DNA from: Adineta steineri
Lineage: Eukaryota > Rotifera > Eurotatoria > Adinetida > Adinetidae
DNA length: 64,000 bases
Assembly (NCBI GenBank): GCA_905250115.1
Contig: CAJNOI010000057.1
Coordinates: forward strand, 172,162-236,161
Reading direction: 5' to 3'
A program made the position numbers and the translations under genes. The notes beneath the pieces are model-generated. The model was given only the letters and a program-made list of their open reading frames with translations, was not told the origin of the DNA and searched no databases. Positions 36,979-48,592 of this stretch are shown here, piece by piece; positions within the stretch are counted from its first letter, which is position 1, and each line of letters opens with the position of its first letter.

Positions 36979-37923
36979 ATGGCAACAATGCCAAGATCTC
37001 AACTTGATTTCTCTGATCAAAATGGATATGATTTATCAGGTTTGATTAAAAAAGAACAAAAATTAAACTGAAACAAAATATTTCCTCATAGATTCTCTTA
37101 TGGAATATAGTAAACATCTTCGAAATGCTAAAAATCAAAATCGATTACGATTATTAGTTGATCAATTACCAAATGGACGAAAAAGATTACATATAAAAGG
37201 TAATATCGATAATAAATTTTGACATCTAAATCATTCTTTTCTTAAGGTACGGATGCATTATCAATACCGGCTGAATTATATGAATTAAGTGATTTGGATA
37301 TACTTGATATGACACCTGAATCGAAATCTGGCATGATGTATACGTTAACACGCGTTCCAATAAATATTTGCGTTTTAACTAATCTGAAATGCTTACATTT
37401 AGATAATAATGATATTGTAACTATACCTGCTGAAATCGGTCAATTACAAAATTTAGAAGTATTTACTGCCAGTAATAATCATATAGCAACATTACCAGAT
37501 CAAATGCGTCAATTACAACGTTTACAATCATGTCATTTAGCTAATAATAATATTGAAGAAATGCCATTATGTTTATGTTATTTATCTAAAAATTTATTAT
37601 TTCTTGATTTATCTCATAATTATATACGTGAATTACCGACAAGTATCTATCATCTTAAACAATTACGTACATTTTTATTACTTGGAAATCGTCTTAAAAG
37701 TTTATCAGAGTCTATATGTCAATTATCAAAATTAGAAACATTATGGTTAGGTGATAATAAATTAAAAGAATTACCAAAAAAAATTACACAACTTAAAAAT
37801 CTCGACTGGTATCATCAATGGGAATTATCATCAAATTTCGAAGGAAATCCATTAGAAAAACCACCCATAAGTGTTTGTCGACAAGGAATGGAGGCTATTG
37901 AGAAGTTTTTTAAAAATGTATAA
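36979..37923 (+). CDS. Leucine-rich repeat protein (SHOC2/RSU1-like)
   Basis: Three exons: 36979-37039, 37092-37199, 37247-37923; 281 aa, both junctions in phase 1. After about 85 residues including a basic helix (EYSKHLRNAKNQNRLRLL), there are seven to eight plant-like/Ras-suppressor-type repeats of about 23 residues, such as LKCLHLDNNDIVTIPAEIGQ, LLFLDLSHNYIRELPTSIYH and LETLWLGDNKLKELPKKITQ. The last repeat is followed by FEGNPLEKPPISVCRQGMEA, the usual cap of this subclass. No TM, signal peptide or extra domain, so it should be a cytosolic scaffold. Which family member it is cannot be told from sequence alone. Confidence 0.82.
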
Positions 37924-38618
37924 AAATCTATTTTCATACATTTTGTTTTTCTGATTTCAAAGAGAGAGACAAACAAAAATAACATCATACAAAATATTTT
38001 CTACTTATTTAAATAAACAATTGTTTTAAATAAAATATGACGTCTAATTTTTTTGTTAATAACAATTACTTTTTCTCAATAAAAAATGATCTTGATTTTA
38101 TATAGTTTTTTATAAACACTATTTCATAATTGATTAACTTACCATACAAAGAAAACTATGTCATTGTTAATGTGATTATATGATTCTTTTCTCTCGAACA
38201 AGTTTTTTCGACGGCCAATAATAACAATTTATTATAATGAGATCATTTCCTCCAACACTAATGAAACAACCGGAAGAGCAATTGATCAAGAAGAATGGTC
38301 TCTTATATATTATTGTGACTATTTCGAGTACATTCAAGAGTTCCTGTCGAGTAATGTTCATAAAAATTCTATTCCTTTTCATTTGATAAATAAAAATAAT
38401 AAATATACATACACTAAAGTTTACACATATAGAGCTGGAATAAGATTACAAATTAAGAAGCAAAAGAAAAAGAAACGCTCGATTTAATAAATATAAGAAA
38501 CTTATTATATTGTATCTCTCTTGATTTATTCAAAGTTGATAATACAAAAATGATCTGGCATGTAAAGAAAAAACAGAATCAATAGTAGAGAAAACAGAAA
38601 TATCCTTGCTTATTTCAT
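37924..38618. other. Convergent 3' intergenic spacer
   Basis: AT-rich DNA between the LRR gene (+) and the CDP-alcohol phosphotransferase gene (-). The frame 38176-38382 on the minus strand has no recognisable domain. It should contain both polyadenylation sites. Confidence 0.4.
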
Positions 38619-39997
38619 TTATGAATTACTATGTAGTGCAGCAAATACAGATCGTAATTGATCAGTATGTAATTCAGTTAATAATACTGTTCCAACTAAT
38701 AGAAACCAAGATATTGTCTTTGTTTTCTGTATAAATTCCTAAATGAAAAATACAAATAGTAAATAAATTACTTATATCGAAAAAACTTACCCATGGTCGA
38801 TCAATAAAAATTGCAAATAAAAGATAATCTTGAATACTAAGTGCACATAAATATCTCCAGAGATAAAAGATCAATATTGTTAAGGGTGAATGTAAAAGAC
38901 TTAATTGTAAAGCCTATAAAACGACGAAAGAAAAAAAAAGTTTTTTATTAATATGAAAATATTTTATACTTTTTCTTGTGGTGTATTAACTGATGAATCC
39001 AGTAAATCTTCATAAGCATGTACATTTCTATCCCAGAACATCGCTGCTAATAAATATTTAACTGAAAATAATACTAATGTTATAAATATTGTTTGTTTAG
39101 TTTCAAGTAGATGATTATTAATTTCATTTGGCGATGACGACGGTGATGATGGTGATGAATTAAGACGTGGAGATGATTGATCATCTTCAAGATTTAATAT
39201 CATTAAATCTGTTTCATCAGTTCCGCCATCACTTGCTGATGAACTTGAACATATATTTGAACGTGTTTTTATTGGACGAAATGGTCGTTGTTTATAAAAA
39301 TATAATAAAACACTTACAATAAGACATGTTCCACCTAATATATCACTAACAACATCAACATAATATCCATAATCACCATAATATGATTTATAACGTTTAT
39401 TATGTGAATGTGCACGAAAAACCACACCATCAAGACAATCAAGAAAAATACGAAATTGAAAAATACATACACCGATTTGACGTCGAAATAATGATTCACT
39501 TGAAAGAAATTTCATTGATACGATTGATAGAAAACAATGAAAATATGATATGGCATTAGCAGATATAAATGGAAAATAATATGTAAAATGTAATGTATTT
39601 TCAATTTGTTCAGCTAAGGGTGAACGAACATAATGAATCTATAGAAATAATAAAAATAAATAAAAAAATATTTTAATTGAAATTCTCTTACAATTGGTTC
39701 AACCATCATTTTTTTTATTGGTAATGGATCAAATATATGAATAGTATGACTTATTGGGGAAGGATTTGTTTGATTTAATATTGTATTTGATGTACTATAA
39801 TCTAATGTTCCTCTTGATTGTATTTTAAAGTAAAGTCTTAGATCCATCATTTGAAGATAAATTATAAAAAATATAAATAATGAATAACCTGGATAGGATA
39901 GAAGACGATGAAATGTACGAACACAAAAATGTCCATGATGATAAACAGGTCTTGCTGGACAAGCACCACTACTTAATTTACGTACGTCAACAATCAT
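38619..39997 (-). CDS. CDP-alcohol phosphotransferase, ceramide phosphoethanolamine synthase-like
   Basis: Four exons on the minus strand: 39997-39692, 39638-38970, 38913-38791, 38738-38619; 405 aa, all joined in phase 0. The catalytic signature D-x2-D-G-x3-R...G-x3-D-x3-D is visible as DCLDGVVFRAHSHNKRY followed by GYYVDVVSDILGG; the first, second and last Asp pairs are the expected metal ligands. Several hydrophobic helices surround it (YSLFIFFIIYLQMM, TCLIVSVLLYFYKQ, TIFITLVLFSVKYLLAAMF). The spacing, and HSHNKRYKSYYGDYG between the motifs, resemble invertebrate ceramide phosphoethanolamine synthase, which makes ceramide phosphoethanolamine from CDP-ethanolamine in the Golgi lumen. A Ser-rich loop (about residues 235-260) is low complexity. 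The family is firm; the exact substrate is inferred. Confidence 0.77.
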
Positions 39998-41005
39998 ATT
40001 TTATTTTTTGTTATTTGAATCTTTTAAATAATCATTATTTTTATCTTATAATTATAATAGACTGCAATTCATTAAACGAATTATTATCTACGAAAAAAAC
40101 AAACATATAAACACGTTTTTTGAAATCAGGCCATAATCAGCTGGTTTATATATTCTAGTGATAAACAATTCTCTATATCTTTTATTAGACTTATGAAATA
40201 TAGATATAGAGAGAAAGAAGAATAACAGAATAAGACGAAAAAGTATATTATTTAGTTAACTACAGTATATATATATATTGACATAGAATAATTCTTATCT
40301 AAACTCACTCATGCATATTTCTGATTACGTACGTTGATAGAACCAGGTAAAAGATCTGTTTTCTCCTTTTCGTTTTATCTTGCGTCATATTATAAAACTG
40401 GAACCTTCTAACTGCAGAATTACGCTTAAATCAGAAATTTTAACTGATAAAAAAAAAGAATCGTAACAATCATTTTCTACTTTATCTACTCATCAGCGGC
40501 CAAATATCAGTATATATATATGCACATATTTTTCAAAATAAGACTACCAATAATCATTCATATTGATTGATGTAAAATCAAGTGCATATATACATATCGG
40601 CTATAAATTATAAGACGAGAGCCTAAGCACATGTGTGTAATACTTACTTTATTCAAATATTATTATCAATGCCTACACAGTGGTGATATATACTTGAGTC
40701 ACCTTTTAACATTAAAGTAAAAAAGAAAATAGAGAAGTCGACTCTGTCGAAGACCAATTCTTATCTTTTTTTTTGCTGTCTCATTTCAAGTCGTCGTTAT
40801 AAAGCTCGATGAATCATGTTTTATGCAACAAGATAAGCATTAGACCATCAACGCACTTTTTTTTTGCAACTATAAAATTCTAGATAAAAAAGACTTGAAA
40901 CATAATCAAAGGTATTTTTGTTTTCTTTTGTTTTTTTTAAATCCAAATGAAAAAAAGAAATCAAGCAAAGAAAAAATGATAAAAGATGTTTCTTGTATAA
41001 TCCAA
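39998..41005. other. Intergenic stretch, no gene seen
   Basis: Upstream of the CDP-alcohol phosphotransferase gene and downstream of ADRM1, both on the minus strand. AT-rich with a (TA)n patch near 40265. The frames at 40895-41143 overlap the last ADRM1 exon on the wrong strand or in the wrong frame. Confidence 0.4.
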
Positions 41006-42745
41006 TTAGTTTGTATCCATTGTATTATCCGAAGATTTTTTCTCATCAGTTTCTTCATTAGATTTTTTATAATGTTTTTCCATTGCTTGCGCAAATGCTT
41101 GCATATCACCTTCATTTGCAGCTGTTATAGCCTCTTCTGGTAAACCAAATTGAGCCAAAACTGGACCTAATTGGCCTGTTTGTAAAGCAACACTAAATAA
41201 TTTTAAAAGAAATAATTTAGTTGAAAATAAAATAAAATTTTTTTTTTAAACAAACCTAAATGTACTAACAGCTTGTCGAAATTGTGGTGATTGTACTGAT
41301 TCTCTTAATTCTTTTTCTGAACCTGATACTACATTGCCATCTGGTAAATGAGCTCGTAAAGTTTCTTGAACTTCTTTATTACTTAATATTGGGATTAAAT
41401 GCTATATGAAGAAAGATAAAAAGAAAAAGAGAATAAAATCATTTATATCATTGAAATTTTGTTTTAAAAGCAATAAATTTACTTCACTCGACATTATGTC
41501 ATAAAGGTCAATAGCAGGTTTGTCTGAACCTGCGCCACCAGCTCCTTGTGTTGTAGTACCACTACTTAAATTAGCTAGAATATTCGAAAGTGCACTCATT
41601 TGTATGGGACCACCTTTTGGTCCACCCGCTGCTCCTGAACTAGTTCCACTTGTTGGAACAACTGTTGATGGTGATGAACTTGTTCCACCATTACGAGGTT
41701 TCGATGACGAAGATGATGATGATGAACCACTTGGACGAGTACTTGAAGCCGATGTCGTTCCAGCACTAGCTGTAGCTGTTGGTGCTGCTGTTCCAGTAGC
41801 ACGAGTTCCAGCTGGTGCTGTATTCGGTCGAGAATCGGGTGTTTGCTGAGCAAATGCATCTAGAAGAGATGTTGAGGGTTGAGTTGATGAACCAGGTAAT
41901 ACCCTACCACGCTGACTACCTTGCATCAAACCTGGAGCACCACCACCACTTCCAACCGATGATAACAACGAAGCCAAATCGTTTGGATTCATTCCTTAAT
42001 AAGCAAGCATACATTTTTATATAGGGACAGAAAAAGAATTATTTTTTTTACCACGAAGAACATTCGATAAATCATTTGGATCAATACCACCTGCGCCACT
42101 ACCACCTGTCATTCGATCCATAAGTGATTGTAATGGATGAGCGCCACCACCTAATCCACCAGCTCCACTACTATCATCACCAAATCCAGGTGTTGGTGGT
42201 GAATTTAACTAAGTAACAAAAAAATATTTTTCGAATTCATTAGTATTTTAAAAAAAAATTTCTTTTTTTTACAAGATCATTAATTTTTTTACACCATTCT
42301 TCATCTTTATCTTCTTTTGGTTCTTGCATCCAAAAGAATAATTTTCGAGCATTACTTCGCCATTTAAGAATATAAACACGTCCTAGACAAAACATAAATA
42401 AAATCAAAATAAATTATACTTCTATATATTTATTTACCTGTTGTATTTTGTGTAACTTTTTTAAATTCAATTTCATCTGGAAATATGACAAGATCATCTT
42501 CAGCTGTACTACTTGATCGTTCTTTCCAACAGAAATGCATTAACATATCATTGCCTTGATATAAATAAACAAGACCTTTACGTTTATCCGGATGAACCTA
42601 GTATACAAGAAAATTAATTATTAAAAATAAACAAAGAAATTTTTATTGAACAGACCATTGTACCGCGTAAGTTCATTTTTCCTGCTTTAAATTCAACTAA
42701 ATTGCGACTACGTGCTTGCGATGCAGCTCCACCGAATAATGACAT
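41006..42745 (-). CDS. ADRM1: Proteasomal ubiquitin receptor ADRM1/Rpn13
   Basis: Seven exons on the minus strand: 42745-42656, 42597-42438, 42382-42273, 42208-42052, 41994-41483, 41401-41256, 41192-41006; 453 aa, phases consistent. The N-terminal Pru domain (residues about 15-130) binds ubiquitin and Rpn2: [59 protein letters not shown] and [14 protein letters not shown] Gly/Ser/Ala/Thr-rich linker follows. The C-terminal DEUBAD domain binds and activates the deubiquitinase UCH37: [40 protein letters not shown] and [20 protein letters not shown]. The protein is part of the 26S proteasome regulatory particle in nucleus and cytosol. It is a clear single-copy housekeeping gene, of usual length and domain order. 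Confidence 0.95.
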
Positions 42746-43154
42746 TTTAAATCCTTTTTATTAATGAGACCTAATTTGAGAAATGATAATAGATAGTAAA
42801 TTCCGTGAACTATATTCAATCGAAAACAGAGGACAATACGGTGGTAATTATAATGATTCACAATATTGATTCTAAAAACCAATACACTATTTGTATCAAT
42901 AGAGGTCACCTTGTACCAATAGAATCTTTGATACAAGTTATTTGAATGAAAATTATGAACATCATCTATCTATAAGACAAGTGAATGTAATTCATTTGAA
43001 AATCGACAAAGGAAAAATTAGCACATAGAACATTTCAATAACAATGATAGTGACAATCAATCAATAACTAACTTTTATTTTAAATACAAAATTCTTTGAT
43101 TAATTGCTATTAATTCAAAATAGGAATTATTATTTGCACATATTATCTTTAATA
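42746..43154. other. Intergenic spacer, no gene seen
   Basis: Short promoter-sized spacer upstream of ADRM1. The frame at 42697-42936 is not supported by any domain. Confidence 0.4.
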
Positions 43155-43679
43155 TTATTGTTTTCGACGTCGACATAAAACAATAATACCAATAACAATA
43201 CAATATACACCTGTTAAAGAAAATCCAACAACCAACATAATAAGATAGGGTATTCGTGATAATGGTTCTTGCCATTGTACATTAGCAGTATCGGTAGTAC
43301 GATAATAACATGTATGATTTGTATAAACTGGATAATTTCTTAGTTCTTCTAATGCTGCTGTTGAATCTATATAGATTTCTGTAATTGTAGAAAATATATA
43401 ACGATCGGGAATAGAATTTTGTAGAATATATTCAACAGACCACATAACTGAAAAACATGTATCCAAAGAAATAGTATTTCCATGTTGACAATCTTCATAT
43501 TTATGGCTAATTACAGAACATGTACTTTTTGTATATTCATAATAATTCATAGATGTTGGAATATAAAGACCAAGACCAACTAATCCGATCACAATTGCTG
43601 TTAAACCAGTTATAGTGAGAATGGCAATAGTAAGAAACCATACTGTAGATGATACACATGAGAAAAATCGACTAACCAT
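43155..43679 (-). CDS. Two-TM membrane protein with Cys-rich outer loop, unknown
   Basis: Single-exon frame of 174 aa. One hydrophobic segment near the N-terminus (TIAILTITGLTAIVIGLVGL) and one near the C-terminus (YLIMLVVGFSLTGVYCIVIG) enclose a loop of about 100 residues with several Cys (STCSVISHKYEDCQHG, LDTCFSVMW, NHTCYYR) and an NHT glycosylation site. A basic CRRRKQ tail follows the second helix, which suggests both termini are cytosolic. The layout recalls small tetraspan/claudin-like proteins with only two helices. No family is recognised. It lies downstream of the APLF-like gene on the same strand. Confidence 0.65.
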   Translation of the reverse strand: MVSRFFSCVSSTVWFLTIAILTITGLTAIVIGLVGLGLYIPTSMNYYEYTKSTCSVISHKYEDCQHGNTISLDTCFSVMWSVEYILQNSIPDRYIFSTITEIYIDSTAALEELRNYPVYTNHTCYYRTTDTANVQWQEPLSRIPYLIMLVVGFSLTGVYCIVIGIIVLCRRRKQ

Positions 43680-44015
43680 TTAGGAAAAATTTTTCTTTAT
43701 TTTCAATAGAAAGAAAGTATGTATACACTATACAGACTAAACAAAATAAAAACTTCATGTCGACAACATGTAAAAAAGAATGAATAAAGAAGCAAAAGAA
43801 AAGTATGGCAATATAGCAGATGTATTGAAAACATTTTGTTTAACATATTTTATGATTCATAAGAAGAAAAGAAAAGATTCTTCATGATTATTATTTATAA
43901 ATTATCATAAGAGAATGAAGAATGCATTAAACAATTGATAAGTTTATTTATTTATGAAATCAATGTGATTCATATATTTATAACTATTTTCGCTAATTTA
44001 AAAATAATTAAACAA
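43680..44015. other. Short intergenic spacer, no gene seen
   Basis: About 340 bp of AT-rich DNA between two minus-strand genes, presumably the promoter of the two-TM gene and the 3'UTR of the APLF-like gene. Confidence 0.4.
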
Positions 44016-45325
44016 TTAGCTATCATCTTCGTCAGTTTCGTCATCTAAACGAGGTTTTTTATTTTTCGAACTATGATGATTAGAAGCTGAACCTTGAATA
44101 TATTCAGTTGCTTCTTTTTTCCTTAATTCTCTATCACTTTCATCCGAAGAATAATCATCTGTTTCATCGAAATTACGAGAATCTTTCTCTGGTTTCCATT
44201 CAATGTCACCATCGGATTCAATACTTTCTATAATAAAAAAATTTGATTCTCTTTATCATTATAAAATATATACCTTTTTCGTCATTCGTAGTATCAGTAT
44301 CCTCATCATCAATAAAACTATCATTATAATCATATTCATTTGGTAGACCATCGTCGTCATCTTTATCTTCACTTGCTGCAAAATTAATATTATATACATA
44401 TGTGTACATGAAGAAATAGTTTACCTTTACGTTTTGTTGTACGTGATTTCGTATTAATTTCAATGCATCTTTTTTTCGGATGACGATATTCATTGAGGTG
44501 ATCAACATTTGTTCGATAACATTCGTTACCATATGGACAATCAGGTTTTGTTATATTCTTATCATTTTCCTTACTTTCCCAATCTGGATCATCGGGATGA
44601 CTAACTTCTTGTCGATGAATTAAATTTTTTCTAAAACAAGATTCTCCATACGGACATTGTTCTCGTTTCTTAGATTCAACAACTGTCGATGATGACGATG
44701 CTGTTTGATTATCAGATGTATTAGTTTGTGCTGTTATACAAAACAAATTGATTTTATTGAATCAATAAGGAAAAAAGAAATTCTAACCTGTCGAAGAAAT
44801 AATAGACTCATCGGCTTTAGGTTCTTTCTTCTCAGTATCTTGATATTTACATGCTTGTTCTTGGACTAATGGAGTGTTGATAGTTTTTCCTTCCTCGTTT
44901 AACTCTTTGTCATTATCTGATGTTAATAATGGAGTGTCTGACACGGAACTTGTTGATATATTAGTTGAAGATACATCAATCTTATTTTCTGTTTGATTTA
45001 TTTCTGCATTATTTAATTTAATTGAAACTCGATAAAAATATTCATCCGGTAAAAGACCAAATTGATCATTATTATATAGTTGATATTCTTTATCTTTAGT
45101 TAATGTAACTATTTGATTCGTTTTTGTTTTATAAAATATTGGATTCTGATGTATAGGTTTTATCCATATAGTTCCATCATTTTTAATAAATAATTGTGCA
45201 TGATTACGAGATATTTTATTATCTAAACAACCAATATTTGGTGTACGACCGATTGTTATTATTTTCGTATTATCAAGAATAAGATGATTGCCTTTATTTA
45301 ATGGAATTAATTCTACTATTGACAT
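44016..45325 (-). CDS. APLF: APLF-like DNA-repair factor (FHA, two PBZ zinc fingers, acidic tail)
   Basis: Four exons on the minus strand: 45325-44788, 44730-44425, 44375-44274, 44227-44016; 385 aa, all junctions in phase 1. The N-terminal FHA domain (residues about 1-105) shows TIGRTPNIGCLDNKISRNHA; in APLF this binds phosphorylated XRCC1/XRCC4. Two poly(ADP-ribose)-binding zinc fingers follow: EQCPYGESCFRKNLIHRQEV with its later His, and DCPYGNECYRTNVDHLNEYR with HP, matching the C-x5-C-x6-H-x5-H pattern. The C-terminus is acidic (DEDTDTTNDE, KKPRLDDETDEDDS), as in the APLF histone-chaperone tail. The protein would work in nuclear non-homologous end joining and single-strand-break repair. 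All key modules of the human protein are kept. The domain order is decisive; the call is confident. Confidence 0.9.
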
Positions 45326-46771
45326 ATTTTTTTACATTAAAAAAAGAAGAAATTTTCTTCTTTTTATTGAAATGATATTTCAACAGCATAGTGTAATAAC
45401 AATAATGATTCGTCAGAAAATTATAAAATCAAAAAAAATTAGTTTTCAAATAAATAAAAATTTATTAAATAAATTAATTTATTACTCAATAGAATATATA
45501 TATTAATCAATATTCCGGCTTTGATTTTTTCTAAGACTATATTCTCTGGTAAACAACTGCCATCTATTTATGTTGTTTGTTTTATATTACATTTCAAAGA
45601 CAAAAAATAAAATCACAAAGTAACAAAAGTTTATTTATCACAAACATATAAAGATAAATGTCCTTGTAGGACAAACGATATGTAAAACATCCGAAAAAAC
45701 GATTACATGTCTACCCCTACTTGTCCATCAATACATTCATACAAGTAATGCTATATAGAATATTTCATATATTCGATGAAATATATCTATATGAAATATT
45801 TGTAGTGATAAAAACCAGATATAATCGATGAATCAGTTCTGTAAACATAGAATACTGCGTTGATATGTCTAGATGCATTAATATCATATAGATTTATTTT
45901 TGTATTCTTTAATTTGATCACGAAAAGTATTTTTAATTACAGATCTTCTACAATTAAAAGTAATTTTTCACGTTAAAATACTGTCAACACTCAAATGATG
46001 AAGAGAAAAACAAATAACCTATCTGCTGTAGAAATATAATCGATACTTGTGTTATTTTCAGTTAGTTATTATGTTTTTCTTGAGAATTTATAAAACAAGA
46101 GACAATAAACCGTGTATGTATTATACAAGAATGTAATATATCTTCAATTAACATCATCTTAATGCATGTAACATATTTGTTTTTCTTTCTTTTTTTCTTT
46201 TTTTTTATGTTCTATTATATATTACGTATCTAATACGCACGTCAATGTAAAGATAAGGCACAAAAAAAAAATAGAAAAATGTTAACCTTCGATAAATAAG
46301 TTGATCACGCATCATCAATCACACATAGTTTAGGTTATCAATCCTTTTTGTTGGTTTATTCTTATATATCTTCTATCATTTTATTCCACTCTATGAACCT
46401 TAGATAATGTATTATTTCTATTTAATACTGAATTATTATTCCATTCATCATAATGATGACAAAATAAATTCATTCAAATAATCAGAATGAGGCTTCTTTC
46501 CCAAGAGTTTGCTTTTCTATAATTTATAAATGCATCGACTTTCGATTACTTCATTCCGTAAATGGTGTTAGCGAGAACTAAAATATCAAAGGAATTTATG
46601 TGAATAGCGTGATATATAATTCTTCTTTTTTTTTCTCTTATATAGCCTTTTTATTGGTTGACTATTGTAGCTCTAATGCATTATTATTAGATCAGTTAAG
46701 CGTAATAATGTGCTATCGATTAGGTTTTTATTTATTGTTTCTTTCTTTCTTTCTTTTTTGATATATTATAG
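45326..46771. other. Divergent intergenic region
   Basis: Between the APLF-like gene (-) and the UBP-deacetylase-like gene (+). AT-rich. A CTTTCTTTCTTTC run ends in TATATTATAG directly before ATG 46772, which looks like the acceptor of a 5'UTR intron or of spliced-leader addition. Confidence 0.4.
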
Positions 46772-48445
46772 ATGAACTTCGAAGCAGCTTTGAATAAGTC
46801 TTTTGATGATGATGATGATGAATTGACATCTGACACAGATCAAGGTGGTATTGTTATACTTAAACAAACTTGTGAACATGTTCAATATATACAATTATTT
46901 GATGGATTAATTGATATAAAAAATGCTGAATGTATTGATTGTGATAGTAAAACGGAAAATTGGTTATGTGTATCATGTGGTGAAATGCATTGTAGTCGTT
47001 ATATAAATAATCATGGTGAAGGACATTGGATATTTACATTACTTACAGATGAAAAATATAACATAGGTCATTGTTTAACAATAAGTCTTGCTGATTTATC
47101 AGTTTGGTGTTATTCATGTAAATCTTATATAAAAAATATTCGTCTTAATCCTTTAATAAACCATATTGAATCAATAAAATTTGGTTTATTATCAGATAAT
47201 AAAAATGAATATTCTTCTCCTCAAGAAAATATACTAAATAATTTAGTTACAAATAAACCTAATCAAAATCCATCGACAATAATTGCTATACAAGATAATT
47301 TCTTATTAAATGATCTACAAAATACTGATCTTTTATCATATTGTTATACAATAAAAGTTCGGTCAGCATCTATTGATGAACTTGTATGTTTACATTCAAG
47401 TAATTATGTTAATATGATTGTATCAGCAGAAAAAACTCATGTAGATATATCATCTAATCAATTTTCTATACAATATAATGAAAAAACATTTTCGGATGCA
47501 CGTTGTAGTGCTGGAATAACTATTGATGTTATACAAAATGTTCTTAATGATCATATAAATGGTTTTATACTATCAACATCACCTGGTCATCGTGCATCGA
47601 ATGATCATGGAAATGATACATCGATATATAATAATATAGCTTTAGCTATAAATTCAATTCTTATTGATAAAATTGAATCAAATACACGAAAAAGTTCATT
47701 AGCATTAATTGATTCAAATAATCATATACATATGGAAGGTGCAACACCTATTGAAGATGCTATTTGTCATATGATACATGTATTAACTCCATCAGCAACA
47801 ACAACACCAGCAATAATTAATCAAAGAAATTCTCAAATATCAATAAATACTGATAAAAATAATAATAAAAGTCAAATTGAACGTGTACTTATACTTGATA
47901 TGACATGTGAACATGGTTGTGGATTACAATCAATATATTATAAATCAAATCAAGTTTTTTATATATCAATACATAAAGAAAATCATCAACATCGTTCAAG
48001 TTATCATGATTGTGGTAAAAATCAAGGGCTTGGATATACAATGAATATTCCATTAGCATCCATAGATAAAATTAATGATAAAGATTATATAACTATAATC
48101 AATGAACTTATTCTACCAGTTATAGATGAATTTAAACCTGAATTAATTATTGTTTGTGTCGATTTTCAAATACAACAATTAACAACATCATGTTATGCAT
48201 GGATTATTGAAAAATTAAATACAATTAATAATAGTAAACTTGTTGTTGCACTTGATGGAGATTTATCTAATATATCTTCAAAATCATCTTATGTTCAAAC
48301 TGTCCTTTCTATACTTATTGGTAAATTATCTGTAATCAATAATGATGAATGGAAAACTAACCATACAAATATAAATACTGATGTTCGTCAAAAAATTGAT
48401 TTTGTCAAAGAAAAACATCAAAAATATTGGTCTTGTTTTTCATAA
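46772..48445 (+). CDS. UBP zinc finger fused to a divergent, probably inactive HDAC6-type deacetylase domain
   Basis: Uninterrupted 557-aa frame from ATG 46772 to TAA. Residues about 32-140 form a UBP-type zinc finger, which in HDAC6 binds free ubiquitin C-termini: TCEHVQYIQLF, CIDCDSKTENWLCVSCGEMH, CSRYINNHGEGH and LADLSVWCYSCKSYI. Residues about 175-557 align with a class IIb deacetylase fold (SIDELVCLHSSNYVNMI, SPGHRASNDHG, ERVLILDMTCEHGCGLQSIY, VIDEFKPELIIVCVDFQIQQ, EKHQKYW). The active site is degraded. The tandem catalytic His pair is His273-Arg274, the zinc-binding Asp-x-His is Thr378-x-Glu380, and the GGY tyrosine is absent. In HDAC6 the UBP finger is C-terminal; here it is N-terminal. 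A cytosolic ubiquitin-reading pseudoenzyme is inferred. The start of the fold (the E-RxxR region) is missing. Confidence 0.8.
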   Translation: MNFEAALNKSFDDDDDELTSDTDQGGIVILKQTCEHVQYIQLFDGLIDIKNAECIDCDSKTENWLCVSCGEMHCSRYINNHGEGHWIFTLLTDEKYNIGHCLTISLADLSVWCYSCKSYIKNIRLNPLINHIESIKFGLLSDNKNEYSSPQENILNNLVTNKPNQNPSTIIAIQDNFLLNDLQNTDLLSYCYTIKVRSASIDELVCLHSSNYVNMIVSAEKTHVDISSNQFSIQYNEKTFSDARCSAGITIDVIQNVLNDHINGFILSTSPGHRASNDHGNDTSIYNNIALAINSILIDKIESNTRKSSLALIDSNNHIHMEGATPIEDAICHMIHVLTPSATTTPAIINQRNSQISINTDKNNNKSQIERVLILDMTCEHGCGLQSIYYKSNQVFYISIHKENHQHRSSYHDCGKNQGLGYTMNIPLASIDKINDKDYITIINELILPVIDEFKPELIIVCVDFQIQQLTTSCYAWIIEKLNTINNSKLVVALDGDLSNISSKSSYVQTVLSILIGKLSVINNDEWKTNHTNINTDVRQKIDFVKEKHQKYWSCFS

Positions 48446-48492
48446 TTTTTATTCTGTTATGTTATATATATATTTGTTGCTTCTTTTTTTTT

Positions 48493-48592
48493 NNNNNNNN
48501 NNNNNNNNNNNNNNNNNNNNNNNNNNNNNNNNNNNNNNNNNNNNNNNNNNNNNNNNNNNNNNNNNNNNNNNNNNNNNNNNNNNNNNNNNNNN
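48493..48592. other. Assembly gap (100 N)
   Basis: Exactly 100 N, the usual placeholder of unknown true length. It follows a poly-T run and removes the 5' part of the teashirt-like gene. Confidence 0.99.
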
